The position numbers and the translations under genes are program-made. A DNA stretch of 41,815 nt from Clostridium sp. OM02-18AC (GTDB lineage Bacteria; Bacillota; Clostridia; Lachnospirales; Lachnospiraceae). The notes below the pieces were generated by a model, which worked only from the letters and a program-made list of their open reading frames with translations, had not been told where the DNA came from and ran no database searches. The DNA is taken from the NCBI RefSeq assembly GCF_003481825.1, contig NZ_QULW01000027.1, forward strand, positions 1 to 41,815, read 5' to 3'. Shown here piece by piece: positions 23,897 to 32,693 of the stretch (within the stretch, counting starts at the first letter, position 1; each line of letters begins with the position of its first letter).

Positions 23897-26473
23897 CTAT
23901 CTCGGCATCAGATCACGGCCATGACACTGTTTGAACTTCTTGCCGCTTCCGCACGGGCACGGATCGTTCGGGTAGATTTTCTGTACCTGACGTACCTTCG
24001 GTGCACGCGGTGCAGAATCGTCACGGTTGGTTCCGGTTACCTTTGCTGCCGGCTCACGCTCGATTTTCTGCTCAACACGGATGTGGAACAGGATGCGGAC
24101 GGTCTCCTCGGTGATGGCTGCAGTCATTGCCTCAAACATCTCGTAAGCACTCATCTTGTACTCAACAACCGGATCTCTCTGGCCGTAAGCCTGCAGACCG
24201 ATACCCTGACGCAGCTGGTCCATATCGTCGATGTGGCTCATCCACTTATTGTCAATGACTTTCAGAAGGACTACGCGCTCCAGCTCACGGATCTGCTCTG
24301 CCTCCTGGAACTCAGCCTCTTTCGCCTCGTAAAGCTTGATCGCCTCTTCTTTCAGCATGTGCTTTAATTCATTCTTCTTGGTCACCGGATGATTCTCTGC
24401 GGTGATGGTCTCAAGCGGAATGATCGGAAGCAGAAGGCTGTTTAATTCATTCAAATCCCAGTCAGAGGATGCCTGGTCATCGGAGATGGACAGGTCTACG
24501 GAATTCTCGACAATGTCGGTGATCATCTTTAAGATCAGGTCACGCATGTTGTCGCCATCCAGAACCTTGCGGCGCTCTGCGTAGATGATCTCACGCTGCT
24601 CGTTGTTAACCTCATCATATTTTAAGAGATTCTCACGGATACCGTAGTTGTTGTTCTCGATCTTCATCTGTGCTTTCTCGATCGCGCTGGAAAGCATCTT
24701 GTGCTCGATCTGCTCACCCTCCGGAACGCCCAGAGCCTCAAACATAGCCATAAGACGCTCAGAACCGAACAGACGCATCAGATCGTCCTCAAGGGAAATA
24801 TAGAAGCGGGACTCACCCGGGTCACCCTGACGTCCGGAACGGCCACGCAGCTGGTTGTCGATACGGCGGGATTCATGACGCTCGGTACCAATGACCTTTA
24901 AGCCGCCTGCTGCCTTTGCCTCATCATCCAGCTTGATATCGGTACCACGACCAGCCATGTTGGTCGCGATGGTAACGGCACCGTGAATACCTGCATCTGC
25001 CACGATCTCAGCCTCGAGTTCATGGAACTTCGCGTTCAGGACTTTATGCTGGATGCCGCGCTTGGTCAGCATCTTGCTGAGAAGTTCGGAAGTCTCGATG
25101 GTGATGGTACCAACCAGCACCGGCTGTCCCTTCTCGTGGGAAGCCACTACATCGTTGACAACTGCCTCAAATTTTTCTTTTTTCGTCTTGTATACAGCAT
25201 CCTCATGGTCGATACGCGCAACTGGACGGTTGGTCGGGATTGCGATCGCATCCATGCCGTACGTATTACGGAACTCCTTCTCCTCGGTCAGCGCAGTACC
25301 GGTCATACCTGCTTTCTTGCGGAACTTATTGAAGAAGTTCTGGAAAGTGATGGTTGCCAGAGTCTTGCTCTCGCGGCGTACATTGACATGCTCCTTCGCC
25401 TCGATTGCCTGGTGCAGACCATCGGAATAACGGCGGCCCGGCATGATACGTCCGGTAAACTCATCGACAATGAGTACCTCGTCGTCTTTTACCACGTAAT
25501 CCTTATCGCGGAACATCAAGTAATTCGCGCGCAGGGCAAGAATAATATTGTGCTGGATCTCCAGGTTTTCCGGATCTGCCAGGTTCTCAATATGGAAGAA
25601 CTGCTCTACCTTCTTGACACCCTCTTCGGTTAAGTTTACAACTTTATCTTTTTCATTTACTACGAAATCACCAGTCTCCTCGATGTCCTCACCCATGATC
25701 GCGTTCATCTTGGTGAACTCGCCGGATGCCTCACCGCGTACCAGCTGGTGAGCAAGCACGTCGCAGACCTCGTAGAGCTTGGTGGACTTGCCGCTCTGAC
25801 CGGAAATGATCAGCGGGGTTCTTGCTTCATCGATCAGGACAGAGTCCACCTCATCGATGATGGCATAGTCCAGATTTCTGAGTACCATCTGATCCTTGTA
25901 GATGGCCATGTTGTCACGCAGGTAATCAAATCCCAGCTCGTTGTTGGTAACGTAGGTGATGTCGCAGTTGTATGCAGCCTTACGTTCCTCAGAGGTCATC
26001 GGGTTTAATACCACGCCGACAGTCAGGCCCAGGAAACGGTGAACCTGTCCCATCCACTCTGCATCTCGCTTTGCCAGGTAGTCATTGACGGTTACGATGT
26101 GAACGCCCTTTCCTGCCAGTGCATTTAAGTATGCCGGAGAGGTGGAAACCAGAGTCTTACCTTCACCGGTTCTCATCTCAGCGATACGACCCTGATGCAG
26201 CACGATACCACCAATGAGCTGCACCGGATAATGCTCCATGTTCAGCACACGCTTTGCAGCCTCACGTACCGTAGCGAATGCCTCCGGAAGAATATCGTCC
26301 AGGGTCTCACCGTTTGCCAGGCGCTCCTTGAAGATACGGGTATTGTCGCGCAGTTCCTCATCGGTCTTTGCCTGCATGGTCGGGCGCAGTGCCTCAATCT
26401 TGTCCACGATCGGATAGATCATCTTCAGTTCCCGCTCACTGTGGGTACCAAATACTTTTTCTATGAGATTCAT
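23897..26473 (-). CDS. secA: Preprotein translocase ATPase SecA
   Basis: This 858-aa motor drives Sec-dependent export. The start at 26473 has AGGAG ahead and gives MNLIEKVFGTHSERELKM, the standard N-terminus. Motifs: MRTGEGKTLVSTSPAYLNALAGKGVHIVTVNDYLAKRDAEWMG (Walker A and motif Ib), IIDEVDSVLIDEARTPLIISG (DEVD box), a preprotein cross-linking domain, TNMAGRGTDIKL and RRIDNQLRGRSGRQGDPG (C-terminal helicase motifs). The C-terminal zinc/SEC-C motif CPCGSGKKFKQCHG is intact, so it can bind SecB-like partners or ribosomes. Normal length for a Firmicute SecA. Confidence 0.98.
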   Translation of the reverse strand: MNLIEKVFGTHSERELKMIYPIVDKIEALRPTMQAKTDEELRDNTRIFKERLANGETLDDILPEAFATVREAAKRVLNMEHYPVQLIGGIVLHQGRIAEMRTGEGKTLVSTSPAYLNALAGKGVHIVTVNDYLAKRDAEWMGQVHRFLGLTVGVVLNPMTSEERKAAYNCDITYVTNNELGFDYLRDNMAIYKDQMVLRNLDYAIIDEVDSVLIDEARTPLIISGQSGKSTKLYEVCDVLAHQLVRGEASGEFTKMNAIMGEDIEETGDFVVNEKDKVVNLTEEGVKKVEQFFHIENLADPENLEIQHNIILALRANYLMFRDKDYVVKDDEVLIVDEFTGRIMPGRRYSDGLHQAIEAKEHVNVRRESKTLATITFQNFFNKFRKKAGMTGTALTEEKEFRNTYGMDAIAIPTNRPVARIDHEDAVYKTKKEKFEAVVNDVVASHEKGQPVLVGTITIETSELLSKMLTKRGIQHKVLNAKFHELEAEIVADAGIHGAVTIATNMAGRGTDIKLDDEAKAAGGLKVIGTERHESRRIDNQLRGRSGRQGDPGESRFYISLEDDLMRLFGSERLMAMFEALGVPEGEQIEHKMLSSAIEKAQMKIENNNYGIRENLLKYDEVNNEQREIIYAERRKVLDGDNMRDLILKMITDIVENSVDLSISDDQASSDWDLNELNSLLLPIIPLETITAENHPVTKKNELKHMLKEEAIKLYEAKEAEFQEAEQIRELERVVLLKVIDNKWMSHIDDMDQLRQGIGLQAYGQRDPVVEYKMSAYEMFEAMTAAITEETVRILFHIRVEQKIEREPAAKVTGTNRDDSAPRAPKVRQVQKIYPNDPCPCGSGKKFKQCHGRDLMPR

Positions 26474-26541
26474 ATAATTCTTTCTCCTAAACTTTCTTTG
26501 TTTCGTCTGTCTCGTTCCTATTATTATAGTCAATCTTTGAT

Positions 26542-26570
26542 ATTGTACCACCTTCCCCTGATTTATTCAA
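26542..26570 (-). promoter_or_regulatory. Promoter of secA
   Basis: On the minus strand TTGAAT (26570-26565), a 17-base spacer and TACAAT (26547-26542). It lies about 70 bases upstream of the secA start. The DnaA boxes begin about 160 bases further upstream. Confidence 0.8.
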
Positions 26571-26728
26571 GTTTTCCCCTTCTTGTTCACAAAAAATTTA
26601 CCTTCTGCTTACTTTTTCTTTCGGAATCCTCATAAAATCACCTGGATTGACCTGCTGCGGCGAATCCGGGTCCTGTAAAATTATGGTAAACTTGTCAGGT
26701 TGCACAAAAAACATGTTCGATTCACAAC

Positions 26729-26991
26729 TTATCCACTTTATCCACAATATCCACGAAAAATGCATCCACATCTCATTTCCTTGATTTTCAGCCAAAAATG
26801 AGTTATGCACCAAGTTATCCACATTATCCACAAAGTTTTCCCACATTTTTCTGTTCTTTTCTGACGGAAAAAAATAGGTTTTTCTTTGTTCATATCTCAT
26901 AAATCCACTGTTTAAGCCAAAAAATAAAGGAAAACCTCTTGACTTTTCTACATTTCCAAAGGTAGGAATGCAATTTATATTTTGTGGATAA
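26729..26991 (+). promoter_or_regulatory. DnaA-box cluster between secA and hpf
   Basis: Four exact TTATCCACA boxes lie at 26738-26746, 26815-26823, 26824-26832 and, on the minus strand, 26991-26983. Near matches are TTATCCACT (26729-26737), ATATCCACG (26747-26755), GCATCCACA (26762-26770) and TTATGCACC (26803-26811). Boxes at 26729, 26738 and 26747 directly abut, as do 26815 and 26824. The 636-base gap 26474-27109 holds no gene that I trust. DnaA is therefore likely to bind here; whether for transcription control, titration or replication is unknown. Confidence 0.8.
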
Positions 26992-27048
26992 AGTATTCGT
27001 TTTTATATTTCATTCGCAATAATTGTCTCAACAATTTCCCGTTTTTAG

Positions 27049-27077
27049 TTGAATTTTTCGGTTTTATATGTTATACT
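27049..27077 (+). promoter_or_regulatory. Promoter of hpf
   Basis: TTGAAT (27049-27054), a 17-base spacer containing TATATG, and TATACT (27072-27077). The ATG is 32 bases downstream, with AAGGAGC in between. Fits sigma-A consensus well. Confidence 0.85.
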
Positions 27078-27109
27078 TAGGACATCTCAAAAGAAGGAGC
27101 TGATGACTT

Positions 27110-27637
27110 ATGCGTTATACCATTACAGGCAGAAATATTGATGTGACTCCGGGGCTTCGCGCCGCCATTGAGGAAAAGATTGGAAAACTGGAACGTTACT
27201 TCCTTCCGGATACCGAAATCATCGTAACGCTCAGTGTACAGAAAGACAAACAGAAAATCGAAGTTACCATCCCGGTGAAGGGAAATATCATCCGTGCGGA
27301 AGAATCCAGCAACGATATGTACGTGTCCATTGATTTGGTAGAGGAAATCATTGAACGCCAGCTTCGCAAATACAAAAACAAACTGATCGACAAAAAACAG
27401 TCCGCACAGGCATTCTCAGATCTGTTCATCAGCGAAGAGAGCGAGCCGGATGACGAGATCCAGATCGTGAAAACCAAACGTTTCGCCATGAAACCGATGG
27501 ATCCGGAAGAGGCTTGTGTCCAGATGGAACTGTTAGGCCATAACTTCTATGTATTCTTAAACGCAGAGACCGAGGAAGTCAATGTTGTTTACAAGAGAAA
27601 AGGTCAGACCTACGGACTGATCGAGCCGGAATTCTAA
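27110..27637 (+). CDS. hpf: Ribosome hibernation-promoting factor, long form
   Basis: A 175-aa long HPF. The N-terminal S30AE domain (about 1-95, MRYTITGRNIDVTPGLRAAIEEKIGKLERYF start) blocks the ribosomal decoding site, and a C-terminal domain (about 118-175, IQIVKTKRFAMKPMDPEEACVQMELLGHNFYVFLNAETEEVNVVYKRKGQTYGLIEP) dimerises 70S ribosomes into 100S. AAGGAG precedes the ATG. It is divergent from secA; in many Firmicutes hpf, secA and prfB are in one direction, so this arrangement is a local variation. Confidence 0.96.
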   Translation: MRYTITGRNIDVTPGLRAAIEEKIGKLERYFLPDTEIIVTLSVQKDKQKIEVTIPVKGNIIRAEESSNDMYVSIDLVEEIIERQLRKYKNKLIDKKQSAQAFSDLFISEESEPDDEIQIVKTKRFAMKPMDPEEACVQMELLGHNFYVFLNAETEEVNVVYKRKGQTYGLIEPEF

Positions 27638-27669
27638 AAGCCAGCAATCATCCTTTCATACAAGGCAGC

Positions 27670-27711
27670 AAAAAAGGAAACGCACCCAAAACTGAGTGCG
27701 TTTCCTTTTTT
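27670..27711. terminator. Bidirectional terminator after hpf
   Basis: AAAAAGGAAACGCAC (27671-27685) and GTGCGTTTCCTTTTT (27696-27710) form a perfect 15-bp stem with a 10-base loop. T runs follow on both strands, so it can end hpf and the convergent acyltransferase gene. Confidence 0.92.
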
Positions 27712-27813
27712 ATTGCCTGTAATGTAATTTTTCATAAAGCCAGACGGCGGATGCAGGCTGCAGTTCTGCTGCCAATCGTCAACGATTGTTTTTGCAATGT
27801 ATAAACAAGACTG

Positions 27814-28890
27814 TCAGATCAATTTTCCAAGCCAGGAAAACCGCTCCCGTCCGGAAAGCACCGAAACGATCCAGGCGAACAGGATCATCGGTACCAAGAC
27901 ACATAGTGCAATATTTTTCTCAGTGAGCGGAAGCGGATTCCACTTCACGGTCCAGGAGAAAAAGTAAAAGAAATAGAAATGGGAAAAATAGACCCATTCG
28001 CTCATTTTTCGCAGAGTCACAAAGAACCTGGAATATCCACCCTCTGCTCTCATAAAAAGCTCCGTCAAAAAGAAAGCGGCCGGGGCTGCACTAAATACCA
28101 TGTTCGTATTAAAGCAGGTGGAAACCTCTTTGTACATCAGTGCCAGAGACACCAGGCTTCCGGCAAGCGCCAGAAGAAGCGGCATCCGCCATGTTTTCCG
28201 GGAAAACCAGAGTCCCAGAGCCAGATAAAAGCTTCCGTAAAACAGACCATTTCGCATGGTCACAAACTTCGGCGCATACCACCAGACAAACTCCTGGATC
28301 TTCATGGGTGCCTGCTGGGTAAAATACCAGTTGTCACAGATGCAGCCGAACACAAACAGCGATCCGGTCAGAATCAGAAGCATCCAGATCTTTAAGCCCA
28401 CACGGTAACCGGTCCACACGATCAGGCAGGCCAGCGCAAGCGCCGGCAGATACCAGAGCTGGGCAATGGTGCTGGAGACAAAAAAGGAATGGATGTAGGC
28501 TTTCACTGTCTCTGCGATCGTTGCCGTGCCATGGTACCAGTTATAAATATCGATGGGCCAGTAGATGGCACACCAGATCAGATACAGCTTTACAATGCGC
28601 CAGACGTAACGCCAGACAACCGACCATCCACCCGTTTTATTTCCACCACCGTATGAATATCCGGCATCCGCATCTTTGCATCTTCTGGGATCCGGAATTT
28701 TCCGGAATAGCAGAAAGCCTGCAATGATAAAAAAGATGGGCACTGCCAGGTTCGAAAGCCAGCTGCCGATCACCAGACGCCAGCGGCTTTCTGCAGGATA
28801 AAAGACCTGGATCATATGACGCGCCGCCACCAGGAGTGCCATAACAAATTTCAGCAGATCCAGGCCACAGTATTGTTTTTTTTCTTTCAT
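27814..28890 (-). CDS. Membrane acyltransferase, acyltransferase-3 (OafA-like) family
   Basis: A 358-aa polytopic protein. LDLLKFVMALLVAARHMIQVF near the N-terminus carries the conserved Arg-His of acyltransferase-3 proteins, followed by LAVPIFFIIAGFLLFRK. About ten membrane helices run through to LCVLVPMILFAWIVSVLSG. Such enzymes move acetyl or other acyl groups across the membrane onto exported glycans. Its partner substrate here is unknown. It lies 11 bases after the stop of the NlpC/P60 hydrolase gene, so both probably belong to one operon acting on the cell envelope. Confidence 0.85.
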   Translation of the reverse strand: MKEKKQYCGLDLLKFVMALLVAARHMIQVFYPAESRWRLVIGSWLSNLAVPIFFIIAGFLLFRKIPDPRRCKDADAGYSYGGGNKTGGWSVVWRYVWRIVKLYLIWCAIYWPIDIYNWYHGTATIAETVKAYIHSFFVSSTIAQLWYLPALALACLIVWTGYRVGLKIWMLLILTGSLFVFGCICDNWYFTQQAPMKIQEFVWWYAPKFVTMRNGLFYGSFYLALGLWFSRKTWRMPLLLALAGSLVSLALMYKEVSTCFNTNMVFSAAPAAFFLTELFMRAEGGYSRFFVTLRKMSEWVYFSHFYFFYFFSWTVKWNPLPLTEKNIALCVLVPMILFAWIVSVLSGRERFSWLGKLI

Positions 28891-28901
28891 ACATGCACCT
28901 T

Positions 28902-30251
28902 TTAATCCAGGAAGGTAACAGCCTTACATGGAGTTCGGTAATTGTACTTCGTAATGGTGATACCCGTTGTCGGATTGCTGGAATGGATGATCTGTCCATT
29001 GCCTATGTAGATTGCCACATGGTTGATGTAACTTCCGCTGGCGTAGAATAAAAGGTCACCCGGCTGGATCGCAGACAGGGAAATTTCTTTTCCTTTTGCT
29101 GCCTGGTCTCTGGAACTTCGTCCTGTTGTAATGCCAAAGTGCGCAAATACCTCCTGGGTAAATCCGGAACAGTCTGCACCATTGGTCAGGCTGGTTCCAC
29201 CATATACATACGGGTTTCCTAAGAACTGCTTCGCATATGCCACGATTGCGGTTCTGGTCGCGGATACTACGGCTGCCGAGCTGCCCGGTCCTGCCACCGG
29301 AGAGGACTGGGTCGTCGTGGACGGTCCGGAGGAACTGGTCTGGCTGGAACCATTCGGGGCAGAACTGTTCTGCGCAGAGCCAGTCTGGGACGGACTCTTC
29401 TGAGATGGAGCTGAAGTTACCGTCTGATTGCCTGCACTGCTCTGGGAAGAACCGCTCTGCCCTGCAGACGGACTCTGTGTCTGACTCTGATCTTTCGATG
29501 TGTTTGCAGTCGGCGCGTTGGTCATGGCTGAATCATCGCTCTGTTCCGGATTTGCAGAAATGATCACATCTTTATTTTCTTCGACTTTGATCACCTGCTC
29601 CAGATTTGCAAGTGCCGTTTGGGCATCGCGCTTTCTCTGCGCTTCCTCTTCCAGCTTCGCCCGCTCCTCTTCCAGGGACACCGCCTGGTCAAACTCGACC
29701 TCAACCTTGCAGTATGACTTTGCGATATAACCAATCAGGTCTGCATCGACCTCAACCTTATAAAAATCACCTTCATCGCCCTGGACAACATAACGGGAAC
29801 CGCTGGAGATCATGGTCAGGACATTACTCGTCAGATTTGGCTCCTCGCGCAAACGCAGGTTATCTACGCTGACGGTCACAAACTCCCGGCCGATTGACTG
29901 AGCCAGTGTCTCTGCCTCCTGACCGGTAATAAAATACTCCGATTTGATGAAGCCATTTACCGTTCCGGACTGGATCCGGTACCAGCTTCCGCCCTCTCCT
30001 TCTACTGTTTCCAGAATGGTTGCGGCACAGTTATTATAGATCTTGCCGACGATCTTGCTGTTCGTCGTAGCCTGTTCCCGGATATTCACATAATCGGTAA
30101 CCTGGGATACCGCAATATTTTCATAGTCTGCCGGTGCAGCCACTAACATTGCCTCATGAGGAGACTTTGCCGCATCTGCATAAGCAGAAAACGGACATGC
30201 TGCCGCTGCGCAAAGGCAGGATACTGCCAGTACTTTCTTCCATTTTTTCAT
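28902..30251 (-). CDS. Secreted SH3b-NlpC/P60 cell-wall endopeptidase
   Basis: A 449-aa exported peptidoglycan hydrolase. It has a signal peptide (about 1-25, MKKWKKVLAVSCLCAAAACP), two bacterial SH3 domains (about 48-108 with TDYVNIREQATTNSKIVGKI, and 127-182 with VDNLRLREEPNLTSNVLTMI), a short Glu/Ala-rich coiled coil (about 191-215), and a Ser/Thr/Gln-rich linker (about 230-325). The C-terminal NlpC/P60 domain has the catalytic Cys in NGADCSGFTQEVFAHFG and the His in GSYINHVAIYIGNGQIIHSSN. Members cut D-Glu-diamino-acid bonds in stem peptides. Confidence 0.93.
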   Translation of the reverse strand: MKKWKKVLAVSCLCAAAACPFSAYADAAKSPHEAMLVAAPADYENIAVSQVTDYVNIREQATTNSKIVGKIYNNCAATILETVEGEGGSWYRIQSGTVNGFIKSEYFITGQEAETLAQSIGREFVTVSVDNLRLREEPNLTSNVLTMISSGSRYVVQGDEGDFYKVEVDADLIGYIAKSYCKVEVEFDQAVSLEEERAKLEEEAQRKRDAQTALANLEQVIKVEENKDVIISANPEQSDDSAMTNAPTANTSKDQSQTQSPSAGQSGSSQSSAGNQTVTSAPSQKSPSQTGSAQNSSAPNGSSQTSSSGPSTTTQSSPVAGPGSSAAVVSATRTAIVAYAKQFLGNPYVYGGTSLTNGADCSGFTQEVFAHFGITTGRSSRDQAAKGKEISLSAIQPGDLLFYASGSYINHVAIYIGNGQIIHSSNPTTGITITKYNYRTPCKAVTFLD

Positions 30252-30272
30252 GCGTCTTCGCCTTTCTTATTT

Positions 30273-30357
30273 CTGTTTCTATTCACATGCACTTGCCCGG
30301 CAATGGGATTTTGCCGATGCTTCGCACTCCAAATCGGCAAAATCTGCTGTCAGAACT
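30273..30357. repeat. Copy (A) of a dispersed intergenic palindromic repeat
   Basis: CTGTTTCTATTCACATGCAC is followed by a perfect 12-bp hairpin GATTTTGCCGAT/ATCGGCAAAATC (30307-30318 and 30333-30344). The outer part resembles copy B and the hairpin resembles copy D. It occupies the 5' leader of the NlpC/P60 gene. The remaining 329-base gap (30252-30580) holds only promoter-like sequence. Confidence 0.65.
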
Positions 30358-30410
30358 GTATCACACGGGATTTTTAGTTGCACGCAACACGTTTCCGTAA
30401 TCTGCCATTC

Positions 30411-30419
30411 AGTATAACA
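30411..30419 (-). promoter_or_regulatory. Extended -10 promoter of the NlpC/P60 gene
   Basis: On the minus strand TGTTATACT gives TATACT (30416-30411) with an upstream TG, an extended -10. The -35 at 17 bases is poor (TGTAAC). The implied leader is about 155 bases and includes repeat copy A. Confidence 0.45.
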
Positions 30420-30580
30420 TATCCCTTCTGAAAGTTACAGAGTGTTCGCAAAATTGTAATTTATTTGTAAAATGTAGCTTGCTGTTCGCGCAAAGCGTAA
30501 ATAGCAACAAATGTAAGGAGTTTTATGATAGAATATGTTTAGAAAACAAGAAACCATGATATGACAAAAGGAGTGATCGT

Positions 30581-31312
30581 ATGGCAAAGAAAGTTGTTCT
30601 CGTAACCGGCGCTTCCCGCGGAATCGGAAAAGCCATTGCCGTAAAATTTGCAAAAAAAGGCTATAACGTGATCATCAACTGCGCCCACCGGGAGCAGGAA
30701 TTGATGCAGACCAAAAAAGAAATTGAGCGTTATCAGGTAACCTGCGCTGCATTTTTAGGGGATATGGGCGATATGGCGGTCTGTGAGCAGCTGTTTTCCA
30801 TGATCCGCAAACAGTTTGGCAGTCTGGATGTCTTAGTCAACAATGCCGGTATCGATTATATTGGTCTTTTGCAGGATATGACTTCTGAGGAGTGGGACCG
30901 CATCCTGCGTACCAACCTGACCTCCGTATTTAACTGCAGCAAGCTGGCCATTCCGCTGATGCTTGCCGCCGGTCACGGAAAGATCATCAACATTTCCTCC
31001 GTATGGGGCTGCGTAGGCGCTTCCTGTGAAGTCGCATACTCTGCCACAAAGGGCGGCATCAATGCCTTCACCCAGGCACTGGCCAAAGAACTTGCTCCAA
31101 GCAATATCCAGGTCAACGCCGTTGCCTGCGGTGCCATTGACACGGAAATGAATCAGTGGATGGAGGAAGATGAGCTGATCGGGCTGGTTGAGGAAATCCC
31201 ATCCGGTCGTCTCGGACGTGCGGAGGAAGTCGCTGATTTCGTTTATCATCTCGGCTACAAAGGCTCTTACTTAACCGGTCAGATCATAAAACTGGATGGA
31301 GGCTGGATCTGA
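30581..31312 (+). CDS. Short-chain dehydrogenase/reductase, possibly EF-P 5-aminopentanone reductase (YmfI-like)
   Basis: A 243-aa classical SDR. The cofactor motif TGASRGIGKAIAVKFAKKGYNVI (residues 9-31), NNAG (about 87-90), catalytic ISSVWG...YSATKGGINAF (Ser, Tyr, Lys) and the C-terminal YLTGQIIKLDGGW are all intact. NADPH use is suggested by the Arg in the first loop. Length and the segment ALAKELAPSNIQVNAVACGAIDTEMN resemble YmfI, which reduces 5-aminopentanone on elongation factor P in Firmicutes; FabG-like reduction of other ketones is the alternative. AAAGGAG precedes the ATG. It is followed by a broken LysR gene on the same strand. Confidence 0.85.
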   Translation: MAKKVVLVTGASRGIGKAIAVKFAKKGYNVIINCAHREQELMQTKKEIERYQVTCAAFLGDMGDMAVCEQLFSMIRKQFGSLDVLVNNAGIDYIGLLQDMTSEEWDRILRTNLTSVFNCSKLAIPLMLAAGHGKIINISSVWGCVGASCEVAYSATKGGINAFTQALAKELAPSNIQVNAVACGAIDTEMNQWMEEDELIGLVEEIPSGRLGRAEEVADFVYHLGYKGSYLTGQIIKLDGGWI

Positions 31313-31388
31313 TCTTCCTGTTTTGCCATGCCCGCTGTCCTTTTCCGGCCGCGGGCAGACAGATTCCCATTCGATAAAGGAGAACACC

Positions 31389-32160
31389 ATGGAGTTCAAA
31401 CAACTGCAATCCTTCGTGGCTGTTGTCGATTACGGCAGCTTCACGAAAGCTTCGGAAAAGCTCTTTATCTCCCAGCCTACCATCAGTACCCATATCCGTA
31501 TGCTGGAAGAAGAGTTTCAATCCTGTCTTCTGGTGCGCACAACCAAAAGCATCGAATTGACACCGCGCGGGCAGGAATTTTATGAATGTGCCATCAGCAT
31601 TCTGAGTCTCAAAAACAATCTGCTGGAAAGTTGGAACAATGAGACCAAAAATACGATCCATCTCGGCGCTTCCACCATTCCATCCACCTATCTGCTGCCA
31701 GAGCTTTTGCCCGCCTACAAAAAACTGCATCCGGAGACATATTTTAACATTTATCAGAGTGACAGCCAGGGGATCCTGGAAAAGATTCTGGAAGGTCGTT
31801 TTAATCTGGGGCTGGTCGGCATGACCTGCGAAGATGAACGATTTTGTTTTAAACCATTTTACCACGATCAGATGGTGCTGATTACTCCAAAAACATCTTA
31901 TTTTGCGCAATTTCAGACGAAACCGATTCCGCTCGATATCATTTTGAAATCAGAACCGGTCATTTTGCGTGAAGAAGGAAGCGGCCGCCTGCAGCCCCGG
32001 TTCTGATCAAAAGCTTTTCGTTTTTGATCTTCCCGTGGTCACAGACAGCCGCAGCCTGTATCTGGTCTATCACAAAAGTTTTGTCTTAAAACCTTATATC
32101 CATGCGTTTATGGAATTTGTGCTGCAGTTTTACCAGAAGCAGGAACCCTCAAACCGATAA
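31389..32160 (+). pseudogene. LysR-family regulator with an out-of-frame internal deletion
   Basis: The start (AAAGGAG ahead) gives a normal LysR N-terminus, MEFKQLQSFVAVVDYGSFTKASEKLFISQPTISTHIRMLEEE (winged HTH, about 1-60), and the substrate-binding domain continues to PVILREEGSG near residue 200. Then the frame runs into LQPRF and a stop at 32004-32006. The natural C-terminus (DQKLFVFDLPVVTDSRSLYLVYHKSFVLKPYIHAFMEFV) resumes in another frame from about 32008. Compared with ordinary 290-300 aa members, about 40-50 residues are missing at the junction. I infer a deletion plus frameshift; the truncated 205-aa product may be expressed but should not sense ligand normally. Confidence 0.85.
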
Positions 32161-32170
32161 GGAAGCTCCA

Positions 32171-32671
32171 TCAGAACTTCCGGATCGTATCCTCTTCGTC
32201 GCCCAGATCTTCAATCTTACGGATCACTGCAAAATAGCTGAAACCATTGTCCGTTGTGATCTCTACCCGGTCGCCTACTTTATGACGCAGGATTGCCTTT
32301 CCGAGCGGAGACTCAATGCTGACCATGTTGTGCATGGAATTTCCACGAATGCTGGTCACCAGCTTATAGGTCTCCTCCTCGTCATCGTCTTCCATATAAA
32401 GCGTGACGGCCTTGTTCAGTCCGACTTCATCGGCCTTGGAAGCATCCGAGATCACAATGGCATTCTTCAGCATATTCTCCAGATAACGGATCCGGCTCTC
32501 GTTCTGATTTTTGTCTTTTTTGGCTGCATGATACTCAAAGTTTTCACTTAGATCCCCATGCGCCCTGGCTTCTTTTACTGCCTCCAGGCATTTCGGACGG
32601 ATGACAAGCTTCCGTTCTTCAATCTCTGCCTGAATCTTTTCCACATCGGATTTCGTCAGTTTTTCTCTCAT
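32171..32671 (-). CDS. greA: Transcript cleavage factor GreA/GreB family
   Basis: A 166-aa factor that rescues backtracked RNA polymerase. The N-terminal coiled coil carries the tip motif ARAHGDLSENFEYHAAKKDK (acidic Asp/Glu catalytic pair, about 36-55), and the C-terminal FKBP-like domain has NMVSIESPLGKAILRHKVGDRVEI. I start at ATG 32671, with GAGAG seven bases ahead, though a GTG two codons upstream is possible. It is 22 bases after pepT and ends just beside the broken LysR gene, convergent with it. Confidence 0.93.
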   Translation of the reverse strand: MREKLTKSDVEKIQAEIEERKLVIRPKCLEAVKEARAHGDLSENFEYHAAKKDKNQNESRIRYLENMLKNAIVISDASKADEVGLNKAVTLYMEDDDEEETYKLVTSIRGNSMHNMVSIESPLGKAILRHKVGDRVEITTDNGFSYFAVIRKIEDLGDEEDTIRKF

Positions 32672-32693
32672 ACTCACTCTCTCTTTTCGCGTT

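Noticed and set aside
23921..26635. Several open frames of 60-216 codons opposite secA
   Set aside because: All are antisense to a complete secA and have no ribosome binding sites or family signatures.
26598..26900. 100-codon open frame on the minus strand in the secA-hpf gap
   Set aside because: No ribosome binding site, no recognisable domain, and much of it is DnaA-box sequence read as codons (repeated VDN and similar).
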